Source: Prostheceraeus crozeri (taxonomy: Eukaryota; Platyhelminthes; Polycladida; Euryleptidae). Taken from it: a stretch of DNA of 64,000 bases. Shown piece after piece: positions 62,335 through 64,000 of this stretch. The stretch covers positions 377,001 to 441,000 of the forward strand of contig CAJQUW010008996.1 of assembly GCA_907163375.1 (NCBI GenBank), written 5' to 3'. The position numbers and the translations under genes were made by a program. The notes under the pieces are model-generated. The model was not told where the DNA came from. It searched no databases and saw nothing but the letters and a program-made list of their open reading frames with translations. Position 1 is the first letter of the stretch. Each line of letters starts with the position of its first letter.

Positions 62335-62850
62335 GTCCGGCAGCCAAAACGAGTTTCTGCAGGGAACGAGGCCGAAAGTGAGACTTTCACAGAATGATGT
62401 ACACCCCATGCCTACTACGAATCGGCACGTCTGCCGAGTTCTAGTGAGTTCCTCTTCTTGTCAAACAGGATAAAAGAAAAACACACGTGAATCCAATGGG
62501 ACGCAGATTGCAGTTTTTGGCTAAAATGAAATTTTGTATGTTTTCTCTGATTAAACGAAAAGTACTAAGCCCAGAGTCATAATTTTTGGCATGGAATGTC
62601 TTCAGGTCATTTCCTATGATGTGCATGTGGTTTTATCATGCTTCTGATGGGCAATGTATGTGAGAATGTGTTTGAAAGTGGATAAAGTTGCTCAAAGTGT
62701 TTGTGTTTGCCGACAATAAGAGGCTCGCCAAATTTAAATGTGCTTTGCTTTACAGACAGGGGTGCATGAACATGAAAGTAAGTGACCTGAAGACATTCCA
62801 TGCCAAAAATTATGACTCTGGGATTAGTACTTTTCATTTAATCAGAGAAT
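62335..62850. mobile_element. GTCCGGCAGCC fold-back element, truncated copy
   Basis: It begins after TA with GTCCGGCAGCCAAAACGAGT and follows the element at 40551 through the interior (GTGTTTGTGTTTGCCGACA, AGGCTCGCCAAATTTAAATG, CTTTACAGACAGGGGTGCAT). The inverted right end is missing. Confidence 0.75.
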
Positions 62851-64000
62851 ATCCATGAAATCAGTGGGATAAAGTATCCTACGCCTATGCCGATTTTCCC
62901 GTTTTTGTAAATGAATAGAAATGACTATTAGACTAGCCCACAGAAGTAGAATCAACACACGGCATCCAACATAGATAAGTGATGTTTGCCTGTAGGAAAG
63001 AGTGGATCTCCGTTGTTGCAATAACCTGTGGTCACCAAGATGTGTTCGTCTGTCGCTGTTACTCTAGAGGTGACCTTTCTAGTAAGCTTTCAGTACAGCA
63101 GTTTGCATGTTACTGAGAGACACAAAACGAATGAAATGAATGAATTCGATGTCTTTCGATTACACGACATTGTTCTCGTCTGCCTAGACAAGCATTCTAG
63201 ACAATGCACAGATACCGATCAACAGTCGCATATTGAGGAGATCCATCTGTGTGAGATGAGTGATTAGTCACGATTCTAGTTAGCGATGAAAGTGAGAATT
63301 GAATTCCAAACAAATTGCAAAAGATTGAAACATTACTTAGTCTACTGACTGCTATATTTGGTGAATAGTCATGAAAATTTCACTGGAGCAATTTCAGAAC
63401 ATAATCGTTCTAAACATATGAAGTTTGTTGAATTTGGAAACGATATTCTGTACGTAATTTACGTTTACCCATTTCAATTCTTTGAGAACAAACCTGTAGT
63501 ATCGTATTCTATGGTTTTCAATATCACTGTTTGATCGCAGTGTCCGGTTTGTTTGATTTCATGCAGGAGGGACCATGTAAGGATATGTAGACTTGACAAT
63601 ACTCAGTCTACAGAGATGGATTCGTCTGTCACTGTTAGTCTAGAGGTGACGCAATTCTACCTCAGCCATTGTATGCAATGGTAGAGAGATTTAGCTTACG
63701 TGATTGGCCAAGCGCGCGCAATTCGCAAGGAACGTTGTATAGGGAACACACGAGCTGTCGTTGTCCAATTGAAGACTGAACATCTCCAAGTGAACTGTTT
63801 CTATCTTTGACTCAATGTTTCTCCGTCATGAATCCATCAAATAGTATTCAAATATATCATATAATATCATAATAATATCATATATAATATCAAATATTAT
63901 TCCATTGTTCGACTCCTCACAATCTAAATTTACTGACTGTGTACGCTCAATGCGGTGTCAATGATTTAGTTAGTCATAATGTAAACTTGAATTTGCATTT
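62851..64000. other. Right edge; only short repeats
   Basis: A 28-base word TTCGTCTGTC, then CTGTTA and TCTAGAGGTGAC, occurs at 63047-63076 and 63625-63652. An ATATCAT-rich stretch lies at 63846-63900. No gene recognised. Confidence 0.4.

Overview
The window is AT-rich nuclear DNA of an animal, most likely an aquatic invertebrate. It holds one long split host gene with GT-AG introns, coding for a secreted protein with C-type lectin-like domains (CTLDs), set in a dense mosaic of old and young transposable elements. The species cannot be fixed from sequence alone. There is no bacterial gene organisation, rRNA or CRISPR array.

Region 1 (1 to about 18.4 kb) is most of a Polinton/Maverick fossil whose left end lies outside the window. 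It carries a packaging ATPase, a conserved accessory protein, a retroviral-type integrase with a chromodomain signature, a basic pVI/pX-like protein, the double-jelly-roll major capsid protein, an adenovirus-type cysteine protease, two tandem related proteins that may be penton or fibre parts, and a protein-primed family B DNA polymerase. On the opposite strand, between protease and fibre-like genes, lies a small block that I read as transcription factors: a 181-residue protein with both repeats of the TATA-binding-protein fold, and two tandem copies of a small protein with PC4-like spacing. This is the most unusual content of the window. A CR1-like LINE with a long intact endonuclease-RT frame is inserted into the capsid gene. 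The Polinton as a whole is broken (roughly 15 breaks plus the LINE).

Region 2 (about 18.4-30.5 kb) has a fold-back element, a GC-rich islet, a Penelope-like element (RT plus GIY-YIG endonuclease) split by a 992-bp TA-flanked DNA element, and a degraded pogo/jerky-type DNA transposon with GGCGACA terminal repeats and a PHD-like finger.

Region 3 (30.6-60.9 kb) is the host gene: a signal-peptide exon, an 18-bp micro-exon, and six exons coding three CTLDs, each CTLD made of two exons. All splice phases agree (phase 1 between domains, phase 2 inside each domain), which strongly supports the model. Its large introns hold a 658-bp-arm palindrome of two GIY-YIG gene copies, hAT, Tc1, mariner and several MITE families, LINE pieces and a tRNA-derived SINE.

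Region 4 (60.9-64 kb) has no clear exon and contains fold-back repeats. Coordinates of ORFs, exons and target-site duplications (TSDs) were read directly. Family assignments rest on motif recognition without database searches.
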